Assembly: GCA_024509875.1 (NCBI GenBank) | Contig: JAMPIV010000582.1 | Span: forward strand, 186,001 to 250,000 | Reading direction: 5' to 3' | From: Oreohelix idahoensis | Lineage: Eukaryota > Mollusca > Gastropoda > Stylommatophora > Oreohelicidae | Length of the DNA: 64,000 nt | In this document: positions 32,097 through 42,450 of the stretch, in pieces | How the letters are laid out: each line of letters begins with the position of its first letter | How positions within the stretch are numbered: the stretch's first letter is position 1 | The notes under the pieces: generated by a model | Seen by the model: the letters and a program-made list of their open reading frames with translations, nothing else | What the model was told of the DNA's origin: nothing | The model's database searches: none | Position numbers and translations under genes: made by a program

Positions 32097-34322
32097 TGTA
32101 GTGGTATTGATGGTATTGTATGATGATGATGGTACTACATGTAAATTGTATGAGGCCAGCTGTGAAGGCTCCTGAGATAAAATGTAATTGAGAATTGTCA
32201 GAAGGCCTTTCTTGCTACCACTACGACCTCACACTTAATTTTTTTTTTTTATGAATGTAGCTGCGTAAAGTGTCTAGGGTTATGATGTGTACTGTGGTGT
32301 GATAGTTATAAATATACCCATAGATATTTAACAAGACTAATAAGATTAACAAGTGTTAAAATACACTGAACTAACTCACGTGTGTAAAGTTTTTTTGATA
32401 TAATTATATTACATTTATTTGTTCTGGATCAAGTTTTATTTTGACCAGAACTTGTTTTAAAAGAAGGATTTAAAATTTATGAAAATTATGCATGGAATGT
32501 TACATAATAAATGCAAAAGTGTACATATTTAAGTACTAGAATAGTTAGTTTTATTAAAATGTTCTGGTAGTCAGCTACTAAGGAGGATATTTATTGTCTG
32601 TGCTGTTGGGGTGGTCTCATCACACCTGTCTATATTGACTACACAGTGTCCAGAAAATGGTGGGAATTTTTATGGGGTATCTGCAACTAAATGGGGTTGG
32701 TGAATATCCAGCAGACCAGAGGCTCACTCATCTGGTATTTGTAGCTCTGGTGCTGAAATCAGGTGGTCCCACCTCTCCGTGCTGGCGGGCAATAATGGTG
32801 GTCTCTGTCACAAGGACTGCACAGATACACTTGTGTAAATCACCACCCGAGTAGATACTGCTTCGTAGACGACAGAAACTCGCAGCTCTGCAATCAAAGT
32901 ATGGGCCATGTGTCAAAATCTATTCTCTACCCACGTCTGGACACCACACTGACACAACAACCACATTATACAGACAGGTCAGATCTCTCTGACCAAACAG
33001 CACAGTTACCATGGTGGGTTTACATCCGATAGATCCTCCCAGACTATAGATTCTGAAAAATAATTATTAGTTTTCTACCCTAAAAGAGGATAGGTAATAT
33101 GTTTCCTTATTCTCAACTCTTGATCTGTCTTGCATAATCCTTGCTGGTGTTTAGGTACATTGTTAGTCCCTAGACCCTGACTTGGGCGGGGGTCTAGAGC
33201 AAAATCCCTACTTGTTTGTAAGGCTAGATTATGATATGGCAGTATCAAATCACTCGAACATGAAACAATATTCAAAATATATAAAGAAATAATTTCAATC
33301 TTACCAGATTATGAATAATTAACACAGAAGTGCTAGCAAAACTCAGCTGAGCTGCTGGCTATAGGATGGCGTCCCTAAATTTAACTCACTGTCTTTCATA
33401 TGGGAAAACACCACACTTTAAAATCTGTGTCTAACACTGAACAATTATTGAAGAATGACCCCAAATGCGCTCTAAGCGCTAATAATATGATTGTCTGTGG
33501 CCAATCACTGCCGAGGTTTATTTTTAATTTCAAATTTCCTCACTAAAGTCATTTCAGTCAAGCTTCAGTCACGTATGGATGGTTATCTGTTAGTCTGTCC
33601 GTCTCTACTTGTGTTTCTACAAAATTGTGCTCGATTTTTGACCCAACCGTTCTCTCCCCTTCAAATTTTTGTTGTAAAAAGTTATATTTAGACACAGCTA
33701 CCACCAATGTCCCTTCACTTCTATGCCAAGTAAATTTGAACACCTGCGTCCCCAAGGTCGTGTTTTTGTGTGCAAATAACGATATGTTAGATTCAATGCA
33801 GTCTGTGGCTGATGTAAACTACACTGTCTTTTGTCATTATTTTCAATATTATCTATCCGTCTGTAAAATTAAGACCATATTCGTTCACTGCTCAGAATAG
33901 GCCATCTGGCCAGCTAATTTTTATATTCCTAACATTAATATTAAGAAAAATTTACTTTTTAATTTTTTTGTAATTTTTTTCAGACATCTGCGTTCTTCCG
34001 CTCAAATTCAAATCAAGCGCTTGGTATCGCAAAACGTCCAATTCCGTACCTCGTGTCAATTTGGGGGACTTGAATTTTTTTTACTTTCATCCCTTTCCCC
34101 CCCCCCCCCCCCCCAATTGCGTCTCTTTAGCCTTTCCAGTCATATTTTTTTTTTCCTTTTTGATCCTCCGTTCCCCTCCGGTCTAGCAAGTCAAATTTAT
34201 GGAGGGTGATGACCCGCGGTCTAGGCGATCATGTACATCAGCAGCCTACGCATTATGTTTTTATCCTTAAATGTTATCCTTTGGAGGAATTTTACCGTTG
34301 TATCTCTGTCAATTTCACTACA
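32097..34322 (-). repeat. LTR2 of the B/C dimer (shared middle LTR)
   Basis: 2226 bp, serving as the 5' LTR of B and the 3' LTR of C. It has about a dozen private variants relative to both outer LTRs (for example ctcacgtgtgtaaagttttttt, atgccaagt...gaacacctgcgtccccaagg). It lacks its own target duplication. Confidence 0.93.
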
Positions 34323-34409
34323 CATCTCCCCACCTGAAAACATGCCTATGGCAAGTTCCAAAACCAGCGATACACATAGGTAAAATTACTCCTCACGTCT
34401 GCCATTACT

Positions 34410-35000
34410 CTAATTTTGATCACAGGGGTGCCGACTGAGGAAATCTGCACCGACATTCAATTTGCCTGGGATATATTGGATACTAAACTGATAAGGTTGA
34501 AGCAATAAAGACCACCTCAGCAATCTTGCGTTTTCATGCTTAGCCTGAGACAAGAACACGAGAGGCTGATGATCCGTCTCCACCACAAATGTCCTACCAT
34601 ACAGATAGATTTGAAACTTCTTTATTGCCCAGATTAATGCTAAACATTCTTTTTCGCTTGTGGAGTATCCTTGTTCCGCCTTATTCAATTTGCGGCTTGC
34701 ATAAGCGACTGGTTTCAGTTCCCCATCAGGTGAAGATGATCTTTGCAACAAAGCCCCTCCTAGTCCCACATTACTTGCATCGGTTCTTAAGACAAAGTCC
34801 TGTGTCAAATCAGGCAGTTTGAGAATAGGCTTGCTAGTGAGTTTTTCCTTTAACTCTTGGAACGCTAATTCACATTGTGCAGTCCAAATAATTTTATCTG
34901 GAAGTCCCTTGCGAGTCAGATCAGTCAGAGGAGCACAAATGGCGTTAAAATTTTTGATGTATTTCTGATAAAATCCGCATAACGACACGAATGATCGCAC
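34410..35000 (-). CDS. C RNase H domain (3' part of pol)
   Basis: Same predicted 196 residues as the B copy, with all RNase H acidic motifs. Preceded by the same extra base in the A6 run (near 35038-35043) that puts RT and RNase H in different frames. Both copies share this lesion, so it predates their separation, or the run is slippery. Confidence 0.85.
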   Translation of the reverse strand: MRSFVSLCGFYQKYIKNFNAICAPLTDLTRKGLPDKIIWTAQCELAFQELKEKLTSKPILKLPDLTQDFVLRTDASNVGLGGALLQRSSSPDGELKPVAYASRKLNKAEQGYSTSEKECLALIWAIKKFQIYLYGRTFVVETDHQPLVFLSQAKHENARLLRWSLLLQPYQFSIQYIPGKLNVGADFLSRHPCDQN

Positions 35001-35019
35001 GTCCTTTTTGGTTTGCGGC

Positions 35020-36231
35020 CTAGGTGCTCTCTGCAGTTTTTTCCAAGTTCTTAGGATCAGGGGTCATATTACCCTGATATACAGTGTGTCCCAAGAATTC
35101 CAACTCTTTGCATCCAATACAACATTTTGTTGGCCTAGCAGTTAAGTTCGCCTCCCGAAGTCTATCAAACAACATCTCCAGAGCTTCAATGTGTTCTTCA
35201 AATGTCTCTGTGGCGACGAGAATATCATCCATGAAATTTGTGATACATGGGTTATTCAGGGGGTCCAACAATTTTCGCATCATCCTTGAAAACACACTCG
35301 GAGCATTTTTCAGTCCGAATGGTAGCATATTGAATTCATAATGTCCATCCGAAGTGCTAAAAGCCAAATAAGGTCTCACTTCAGGCTTCACTGGGATCTG
35401 GTAATAGCCTTTACTAAGATCCACTTTTGAAAAGTATTTTGCCTTGTTCAGTCTGGCAAATAGCTGTTTTGTGTCTGGTAATGGATCCACTTGTCCTTCT
35501 GTGACAGCATTCAGTTTCCTGTAATCTATGCACAGTCTGTGTTCCCCAGACGGTTTCCTCAACAAAACGACACTAGAACTAAAAGATGATTCACTGTGCG
35601 AAATAATCCCCTCCTTCAATAAATAATCTATTTCTTCCTTTAATGCCTTCTCCTTCGCGAACGGAATAGAATAGGCTCTCATACAGATTGGGTTTGAGTC
35701 TACCAGTTTCATGTCATACTGTAGCAAATTTGTATGGCCTGGTTTATCTGTTAATACATCTGTATGTTCCTCCAGAACTTGTTGAACTCTCTCCCTCTGG
35801 TTTTTAGTCAGGTGCTTACTGACTTTTACCTGTGCTGCTGTTTCACAAGGATGTAATGGGTATTCATGTGAGGTGAGTGGTTCTTTTTGCATCTGGGTTG
35901 CAATAGCCAAGGTCAATAAGGGGGTGCTTTCCTGGAGTGGTCTGTCCAGATACTTCTTTAACAGGTTTACATGATAAACTTTTTCCTTCCCCTTTTTGTC
36001 AATTTTATAGTTTGTTCTAGACACCTTCTCTAGAACCGTATATGGACCTTGCCAACCAATTTGTAATTTATTCTGGCTTCCCGGTAGTAGAAGCAGCACC
36101 TTCTCTCCGACTGCCAGTTCCCTGTCCTTTGCCTTCCTATTAAAATATGCTGCATGTTTCTTCCTGGCTTGTTTCAAATTATCATTTGCCAGTTTCCATC
36201 CAGCTTTCAAACGAGTGGTCAGTTCGTTCAC
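35020..36231 (-). CDS. C integrase C-terminus fused to reverse transcriptase
   Basis: A 403-codon frame that begins in the integrase C-terminal region (KAKDRELAVGEKVLLLLPG, WQGPYTVLEKV at 60-70) and runs without a break into RT. RT motifs: CIDYRKLNAV (234-243), KVDLSKGYYQIP with D271, MLPFGLKNAP (302-311), and NFMDD with FMDD at 333-336. This continuity shows directly that integrase lies N-terminal to RT in this family. The frame continues upstream to a one-base length difference near 36309-36313, where it meets the gag-PR-INT frame. Confidence 0.92.
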   Translation of the reverse strand: MNELTTRLKAGWKLANDNLKQARKKHAAYFNRKAKDRELAVGEKVLLLLPGSQNKLQIGWQGPYTVLEKVSRTNYKIDKKGKEKVYHVNLLKKYLDRPLQESTPLLTLAIATQMQKEPLTSHEYPLHPCETAAQVKVSKHLTKNQRERVQQVLEEHTDVLTDKPGHTNLLQYDMKLVDSNPICMRAYSIPFAKEKALKEEIDYLLKEGIISHSESSFSSSVVLLRKPSGEHRLCIDYRKLNAVTEGQVDPLPDTKQLFARLNKAKYFSKVDLSKGYYQIPVKPEVRPYLAFSTSDGHYEFNMLPFGLKNAPSVFSRMMRKLLDPLNNPCITNFMDDILVATETFEEHIEALEMLFDRLREANLTARPTKCCIGCKELEFLGHTVYQGNMTPDPKNLEKTAEST

Positions 36232-36268
36232 ATATTGATACGATGAGGTAACAGTCTCTTCCGCCTTC

Positions 36269-38794
36269 TCATCTGTCCAGGTCCTTAATAGGGCCTCTAA
36301 TGGACCTTTTTATTGGCCTCCCAAATAGCAGAGTTGCGGGAGCCATCCCGGTTGAACTATGTGGTACCTCCCGGTACGCAAACAATGCGGCGGGCAGGAA
36401 TTGATCCCACAGATCCGGTTTTTCGTGTGCCAGCTTTCTCAGGATAGAAATGAGAGTCCCATTGAACCTCTCTACCTGGCCGTTCCCTTGTGGATGGTAC
36501 GGACTACAATGAAAGTGCCTGGCTTGAAATAGCTTAAAAACTTCTTCCGTTAGTTTCCCCTTGAACTGAGAACCATTATCCGTCAAGATTTGATGCGGGA
36601 ATCCTAATCGGGTAAATATTGTAAGTAGTGCCTCTGCTACATGTTTTGAATCAATTGATGGCAGGGCTACCGCCTCTCCCCACATAGAACAAGTGTCCAC
36701 CAGAGTAAGGATGTAACTGTTCCTCCTCTTGGTCCGAGTGAGAGGTCCTACAATATCCACTGCAACCCTCTCAAAAGGTGTTCCCACTATGGGCATTTCC
36801 CCTAGAGTTGCAGGGGCAGTCCAGTGCTTTGGAGCTACCCTTTGACATTCTGGGCAGGATTTGACATATCTTTTTATATCCTCCGTTATCCCTGGCCAGA
36901 AGTAATGACAAGCTATACGCTGTCCTGTGGCGCTGATCCCCATGTGACCACTGAAGGGGATTGCATGTCCGAGTTCCATCACTTTCTCTCTATATGCAAT
37001 GGGAAGAACCAGCTGGTTGTGACCATTTGTTCCAGTTCCGGCCTTCCTGTATAAGAGTTTGTTCTTCATGAAATATTCCCCCTTGCTCGGAGGTGTGTGG
37101 CATTTGGGCAATTTTTTAAAACAGGGCTTGAGTGTCCTATCCTCAGCCTGCGCCTTCCTCATCTCCTCTGGATGAGCGTTTATAGGTTCACCTTCTTCCT
37201 CCTTCTTCTGTGACCTGGTCTGCACTGTCGCCATGATCACAGGTTTCTCGGGATTCCCCAAGAAGACGTATCTACACCCCAATATCAGAGGGTAGATTGG
37301 TTCATCTATCACTGCTGCTCTGATTTCTCCTTCCACATAGCGAGTTTTCACCGTTATCCTTGCGATGGGAAGTGTCATGAGTGGTATGTCCTTAGTCGCC
37401 CCTTGTATTTCCACTGTTTCTGTGGTATACTGACTTGGGTCCACTAGGCTAGACTTCACAACTGAATCATAATCCAAACCTGTATCATAAAGGCACCTTA
37501 TGGTGACCCCATTACAAATAACATCCTCACAAACTGGGGGGTGATAAGGTTCCTGTTGTCCCTTAGGATTAACCTTTAATCTTTGCGTCCCCGACTTCAT
37601 TGCAGCAATGTTTGAAGGTTTCCTTCTACAAAATTCGGTGTTATGGTTATCCTTCTTGCACCATTTACACCATCTTTTTCCTTGGTTCAACGGTTTTCTT
37701 TCATTGAACTTTTGGTCATTGAACTGTGAGTTTCTGTCGCGATAGTCATTTCTTGGCCGCTCAAAGTTTGTCCTACCTTTATTTCCCTGCTCTCTATTAT
37801 CAAATTTATTAAATTGCTGTGGAGCTTTAAAATTGTCTATGTGCTTCTTCTTAGCACCACTTACCTCTGCCTGGGCTGCCTGATACCTCTCAGCAACATT
37901 TAAAATTTCCCCCAACTTCTCTGCACCTTGTTCCATGAGAAATTTTCTCATGTCTGGAGCCATGGACTCTCTCAATTGCTCAATCATGATCATTTCTTTA
38001 AGATCTTGGGTCTTCCCCAGAGCCGTCCATTTCTCCAAATAGGTTTCTAGTCTGGCAGAGAATTGGTGGTATGTCTCCCCAGACAACAGTTTGGCATTTC
38101 TAAATTTCTTACGATAAAATTCACCATTCTTCTCGTACCTTAATAACAAAGCCTGCTTTAACATGTCATAATTGTCTTGGTCTTCCCTGTTCATTTTGGC
38201 AAATACTTCATAAGAAGCACCCCTCAATCCCTGTGATAGCTTTAAACTCCACCTCTCTCTCTCTAACCCATATGTAGTAGCTAATAACTCAAAACGTCCC
38301 AGGTACCCCTCTATGTCATCGTCTTTCTCAACAAAATGGTCTAAATGAAACCCCATAGCTGAGTTTGAGGCTCCCAGACTGGGCGTAGCATCTGAGGCAA
38401 AAGGGCTGGCACCATTTTCAGGAGCCGGGCCTTGTAATTCCAGCTCCCTTAGTCGTAATTCGTGCTCCCTCTGCAACCTTCTATCTTCTGCCTCCCTTTC
38501 GGCCTTTTTATCTTCTGCCTCCCTTTCGGCAGTCAACCTTTTTTCTTCTGCCTCCCTTTGCTGTCGTTTTTCTTCTGCCTCAATCTGCAGCCTCTTAATT
38601 TCTCTTTCAGCCTCAATTTGTAACCTCTTCTCTTCAGCTAACCTGTCTTTCAGCTCTTTTTCTAATCTCCTTTCTTCCCTTTCAATATATTTATCACATT
38701 CAGCCGTTACGTATTGAATTAAAATTTGACCATCCATTCCCATCTCCTTCGCGGTGAGCACAGCAGCTGATCTAAATTTTGCCAGCTCCGCCAT
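36269..38794 (-). CDS. C Gag-protease-integrase polyprotein
   Basis: Gag, protease and integrase read as one frame (859 codons from an upstream ATG at 38848; MAELAKF at 38794 is the likelier start). In order: coiled coil; capsid-like region; a canonical CCHC knuckle (CKWCKKDNHNTEFC, C-x2-C-x4-H-x4-C, about residues 395-410); protease DTG (plus 37478-37486); HHCC; D, D and E of the integrase (AVDIVG, LTDNGSQF, QVERFNG). The frame is lost just after GRPIK because the T run near 36309-36313 has five bases where B has four. Unlike element A, gag and pol are in the same frame. Confidence 0.9.
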   Translation of the reverse strand: MAELAKFRSAAVLTAKEMGMDGQILIQYVTAECDKYIEREERRLEKELKDRLAEEKRLQIEAEREIKRLQIEAEEKRQQREAEEKRLTAEREAEDKKAEREAEDRRLQREHELRLRELELQGPAPENGASPFASDATPSLGASNSAMGFHLDHFVEKDDDIEGYLGRFELLATTYGLERERWSLKLSQGLRGASYEVFAKMNREDQDNYDMLKQALLLRYEKNGEFYRKKFRNAKLLSGETYHQFSARLETYLEKWTALGKTQDLKEMIMIEQLRESMAPDMRKFLMEQGAEKLGEILNVAERYQAAQAEVSGAKKKHIDNFKAPQQFNKFDNREQGNKGRTNFERPRNDYRDRNSQFNDQKFNERKPLNQGKRWCKWCKKDNHNTEFCRRKPSNIAAMKSGTQRLKVNPKGQQEPYHPPVCEDVICNGVTIRCLYDTGLDYDSVVKSSLVDPSQYTTETVEIQGATKDIPLMTLPIARITVKTRYVEGEIRAAVIDEPIYPLILGCRYVFLGNPEKPVIMATVQTRSQKKEEEGEPINAHPEEMRKAQAEDRTLKPCFKKLPKCHTPPSKGEYFMKNKLLYRKAGTGTNGHNQLVLPIAYREKVMELGHAIPFSGHMGISATGQRIACHYFWPGITEDIKRYVKSCPECQRVAPKHWTAPATLGEMPIVGTPFERVAVDIVGPLTRTKRRNSYILTLVDTCSMWGEAVALPSIDSKHVAEALLTIFTRLGFPHQILTDNGSQFKGKLTEEVFKLFQARHFHCSPYHPQGNGQVERFNGTLISILRKLAHEKPDLWDQFLPAALFAYREVPHSSTGMAPATLLFGRPIKRSIRGPIKDLDR

Positions 38795-39037
38795 ACTTTT
38801 TAGACAATATAATAATATATAAGCTAAATCTCTAACCAGTAAATACACTAAGTACTTCTAATTACTATAGTCTAACTAATTCTAACTAACCAGTTAACTA
38901 ATTAATTATTACTGGCTGTGAAGATTCACCAACTTTTATCTGCAGGGACACTTTTAATTTTAAAGGAAATTTTACAATTTATTTCCCTACTTTTATTTCT
39001 CCCACCAGGAGATCTTAATATTACTGTTGGGCTAATT

Positions 39038-39056
39038 ATCCCTGGACAAGACCCCA
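39038..39056 (-). promoter_or_regulatory. C primer binding site
   Basis: Same tRNA-Pro-like sequence and spacing from the LTR as at 32073-32091. Confidence 0.5.
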
Positions 39057-39061
39057 ATATA

Positions 39062-41309
39062 TGTAGTGGTATTGATGGTATTGTATGATGATGATGGTAC
39101 TACGTGTAAATTGTATGAGGCCAGCTGTGAAGGCTCCTGAGATAAAATGTAATTGAGAATTGTCAGAAGGCCTTTCTTGCTACCACTACGACCTCACACT
39201 TAATTTTTTTTTTTTTATGAATGTAGCTGCGTAAAGTGTCTAGGGTTATGATGTGTACTGTGGTGTGATAGTTATAAATATACCCATAGATATTTAACAA
39301 GACTAATAAGATTAACAAGTGTTAAAATACACTGAACTAACTCACGGGTATAAAGTTTTTGATATAATTATATTACATTTATTTGTTCTGGATCAAGTTT
39401 TATTTTGACCAGAACTTGTTTTAAAAGAAGGATTTAAAATTTATGAAAATTATGCATGGAATGTTACATAATAAATGCAAAGGTGTACATATTTAAGTAC
39501 TAGAATAGTTAGTTTTATTAAAATGTTCTGGTAGTCAGCTACTAAGGAGGATATTTATTGTCTGTGCTGTTGGGGTGGTCTCATCACACCTGTCTATATT
39601 GACTACACAGTGTCCAGAAAATGGTGGGAATTTTTATGGGGTATCTGCAACTAAATGGGGTTGGTGAATATCCAGCAGACCAGAGGCTCACTCATCTGGT
39701 ATTTGTAGCTCTGGTGCTGAAATCAGGTGGTCCCACCTCTCCGTGCTGGCGGGCAATAATGGTGGTCTCTGTCACAAGGACTGCACAGATACACTTGTGT
39801 AAATCCCCACCCGAGTAGATACTGCTTCGTAGACGACAGAAACTCGCAGCTCTGCAATCAAAGTATGGGCCATGTGTCAAAATCTATTCTCTACCCACGT
39901 CTGGACACCACACTGACACAACAACCACATTATACAGACAGGTCAGATCTCTCTGACCATACAGCACAGTTACCATGGTGGGTTTACATCCGATAGATCC
40001 TCCCAGACTATAGATTCTGAAAAATAATTATTAGTTTTCTACCCTAAAAGAGGATAGGTAATATGTTTCCTTATTCTCAACTCTTGATCTGTCTTGCATA
40101 ATCCTTGCTGGTGTTTAGGTACATTGTTAGTCCCTAGACCCTGACTTGGGCGGGGGGTCTAGAGCAAAATCCCTACTTGTTTGTAAGGCTAGATTATGAT
40201 ATGGCAGTATCAAATCACTCGAACATGAAACAATATTCAAAATATATAAAGAAATAATTTCAATCTTACCAGATTATGAATAATTAACACAGAAGTGCTA
40301 GCAAAACTCAGCTGAGCTGCTGGCTATAGGATGGCGTCCCTAAATTAAACTCACTGTCTTTCATATGGGAAAACACCACACTTTAAAATCTGTGTCTAAC
40401 ACTGAACAATTATTGAAGAATGACCCCAAATGCGCTCTAAGCGCTAATAATATGATTGTCTGTGGCCAATCACTGCCGAGGTTTATTTTTAATTTCAAAT
40501 TTCCTCACTAAAGTCATTTCAGTCAAGCTTCAGTCACGTATGGATGGTTATCTGTTAGTCTGTCCGTCTCTACTTGTGTTTTTCTACAAAATTGTGCTCG
40601 ATTTTTGACCCAACCGTTCTCCTCTCCCCTTCAAATTTTTGTTGTAAAAAGTTATATTTAGACACAGCTTCCACCAATGTCCCTTCACTTCTATGCTAAG
40701 TAAATTTGAACATCTGTGTCCAAGGTCGTGTTTTTGTGTGCAAATAACGATATGTTAGATTCAATGCAGTCTGTGGCTGATGTAAACTACACTGTCTTTT
40801 GTCATTATTTTCAATATTATCTATCCGTCTGTAAAATTAAGACCATATTCGTTCACTGCTCAGAATAGGCCATCTGGCCAGCTAATTTTTATATTCCTAA
40901 CATTAATATTAAGAAAAATTTACTTTTTAATTTTTTTTGTAATTTTTTTTCAGACATCTGCGTTCTTCCGCTCAAATTCAAATCAAGCGCTTGGTATCGC
41001 AAAACGTCCAATTCCGTACCTCGTGTCAATTTGGGGGACTTGAATTTTTTTTACTTTCATCCATTTCCCCCCCCCCCCCCCACCCCCCCCCCCCCCCCCT
41101 CCCCCCAATTGCGTCTCTTTAGCCTTTCCAGTCATATTTTTTTCCTTTTTGATCCTCCGTTCCCCTCCGGTCTAGCAAGTCAATTTATGGAGGGTGATGA
41201 CCCGCGGTCTAGGCGATCATGTACATCAGCAGCCTACGCATTATGTTTTTATCCTTAAATGTTATCCTTGGAGGAATTTTACCGTTGTATCTCTGTCAAT
41301 TTCACTACA
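39062..41309 (-). repeat. LTR3 of the B/C dimer (outer, 5' LTR in element sense)
   Basis: 2248 bp; the extra length is mostly a longer C-rich tract (about 41068-41106). Ends cactaca and is followed by the TGTAG duplication at 41310-41314. Confidence 0.93.
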
Positions 41310-42195
41310 TGTAGTCAGGTAGTAAACTTCCCCTTTCCATAAGAGCTAGTAGATATCAACTAGGAGATTAAATATGGTCTCCTCGATTTGACCTCAACAA
41401 GACAGGCATGTCTTTTGAGCGCCACATTATCGTCCTCTATGTTCCTTATACAGCAAAGGTATCAAACCTAGATCCATCAACAAAGTTCAGGAAGCAAATA
41501 GTCCGTAGGACAGGCATCAATCGATGCGCGACAATATAAGTGGATCGTGAGCTGAGCAAACTTGTCATAAAGATGGCGATAAAGTCACTTAGCAAAAAAG
41601 GATTCATTTACCTGTTCATCAGGAATTAAATCACATAATCACATATGCCTCCAGGCATTAGGAATAACATGGAGATATATCATCTCAAAAAAGGAACAAC
41701 AATAATGAGGACTCCTTCCTGAATAAACTAAGCGAAGACTAGCACATTGCTACGTCTCGCCTTATCAGCTTCTCTGCTCAGACTGACCTGGGCGGAAATC
41801 GTTGAAACAACGCCACCAAAAAGAGACATGCGCAGAACACGCGAATCGAATACAACTCAGCCAAATTTACGAAACGAAGAATGTTCTACGATGTTCGACT
41901 AAAGACCTTTTACCTTAAAAGGAAATGAATCTTGAAACATTGCGATTGCCAACTGTTTTCAAAGAACTGGCGATCTGAGCGCTCCATAAATGGACATGAC
42001 TCAAAATCGTTCACACAACTATCGGCAACCCTAGCTATCAAGATAAGACAACTTCTTGACGATAGCTATCAAGATTAGACGACTGTAGAAATAAAAGTGA
42101 CTACAATTCCATGAGTTCCTTCCCATGCATTAAAAAATTAACTATAGTCAGAATGCATGGTCAGAATAAGTTGCGACAAGTTTTTAGCAGCAACA
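41310..42195 (-). repeat. Element A 5' LTR, U3-side piece
   Basis: Resumes the element A LTR exactly where it was interrupted at 25084, starting with the duplicated TGTAG and running parallel to 16710-17644, minus a block of about 45 bp. It ends agcagcaaca; in element orientation the LTR begins TGTTGCTGC. This piece would contain the U3 promoter region, now 16 kb from its own U5 and gag. Confidence 0.88.
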
Positions 42196-42331
42196 AGGAC
42201 CTTTAGCAGCAGCTGTCTGACGTCGTTTGCCCGTTCTATATATTGTGGTCTTTTCATTCCATTTGTGTACTTGTTTTATTCTGCTTGTGTTTATTTGTGT
42301 GTTTTCCCTGTTGTGTTGTTTTTCCGTACAC

Positions 42332-42450
42332 CATCTTAAGAAGCCTCACGCCCCATTAAAGCATCTTAAGAAGCCTCACGCCCCATTAAATCATCTTAAG
42401 AAGCCTCACGCTCCATTAAAGCATCTTAAGAAGCCTCACGCCCCATTATC
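42332..42450. repeat. 30-bp minisatellite, 4 copies
   Basis: Four tandem copies of catcttaagaagcctcacgc + ten further bases. In one plus-strand frame (42227-42472) it encodes four HLKKPHAPL-type decapeptides behind a hydrophobic stretch. Since the unit is a multiple of three the frame persists by construction. It begins about 135 bp after element A ends. Confidence 0.9.

Larger units (their letters stand above)
25085..41309 (-). mobile_element. Dimeric gypsy element B/C: LTR-int-LTR-int-LTR
   Basis: A 16,225-bp insertion into the element A 5' LTR. It holds three LTRs (25085-27306, 32097-34322, 39062-41309) and two internal regions of the same family (27307-32096, called B; 34323-39061, called C), all in minus orientation. 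Each LTR starts tgtagtggtattg and ends tttcactaca on the plus strand (TG...CA). The 5-bp duplication TGTAG occurs only at the outer ends, so the array entered, or was later formed from, a single integration event. Confidence 0.93.

Noticed and set aside
35030..35050. Programmed -1 frameshift at AAAAAAC between RT and RNase H
   Set aside because: The heptamer is present but RNase H is in the +1 frame and the zero frame does not align with the heptamer.
25085..41309. Assembly duplication of one B/C internal region
   Set aside because: B and C differ in gag repeat number and several indels, and the three LTRs have distinct variants, so the copies appear real; spanning reads would still be the proper test.
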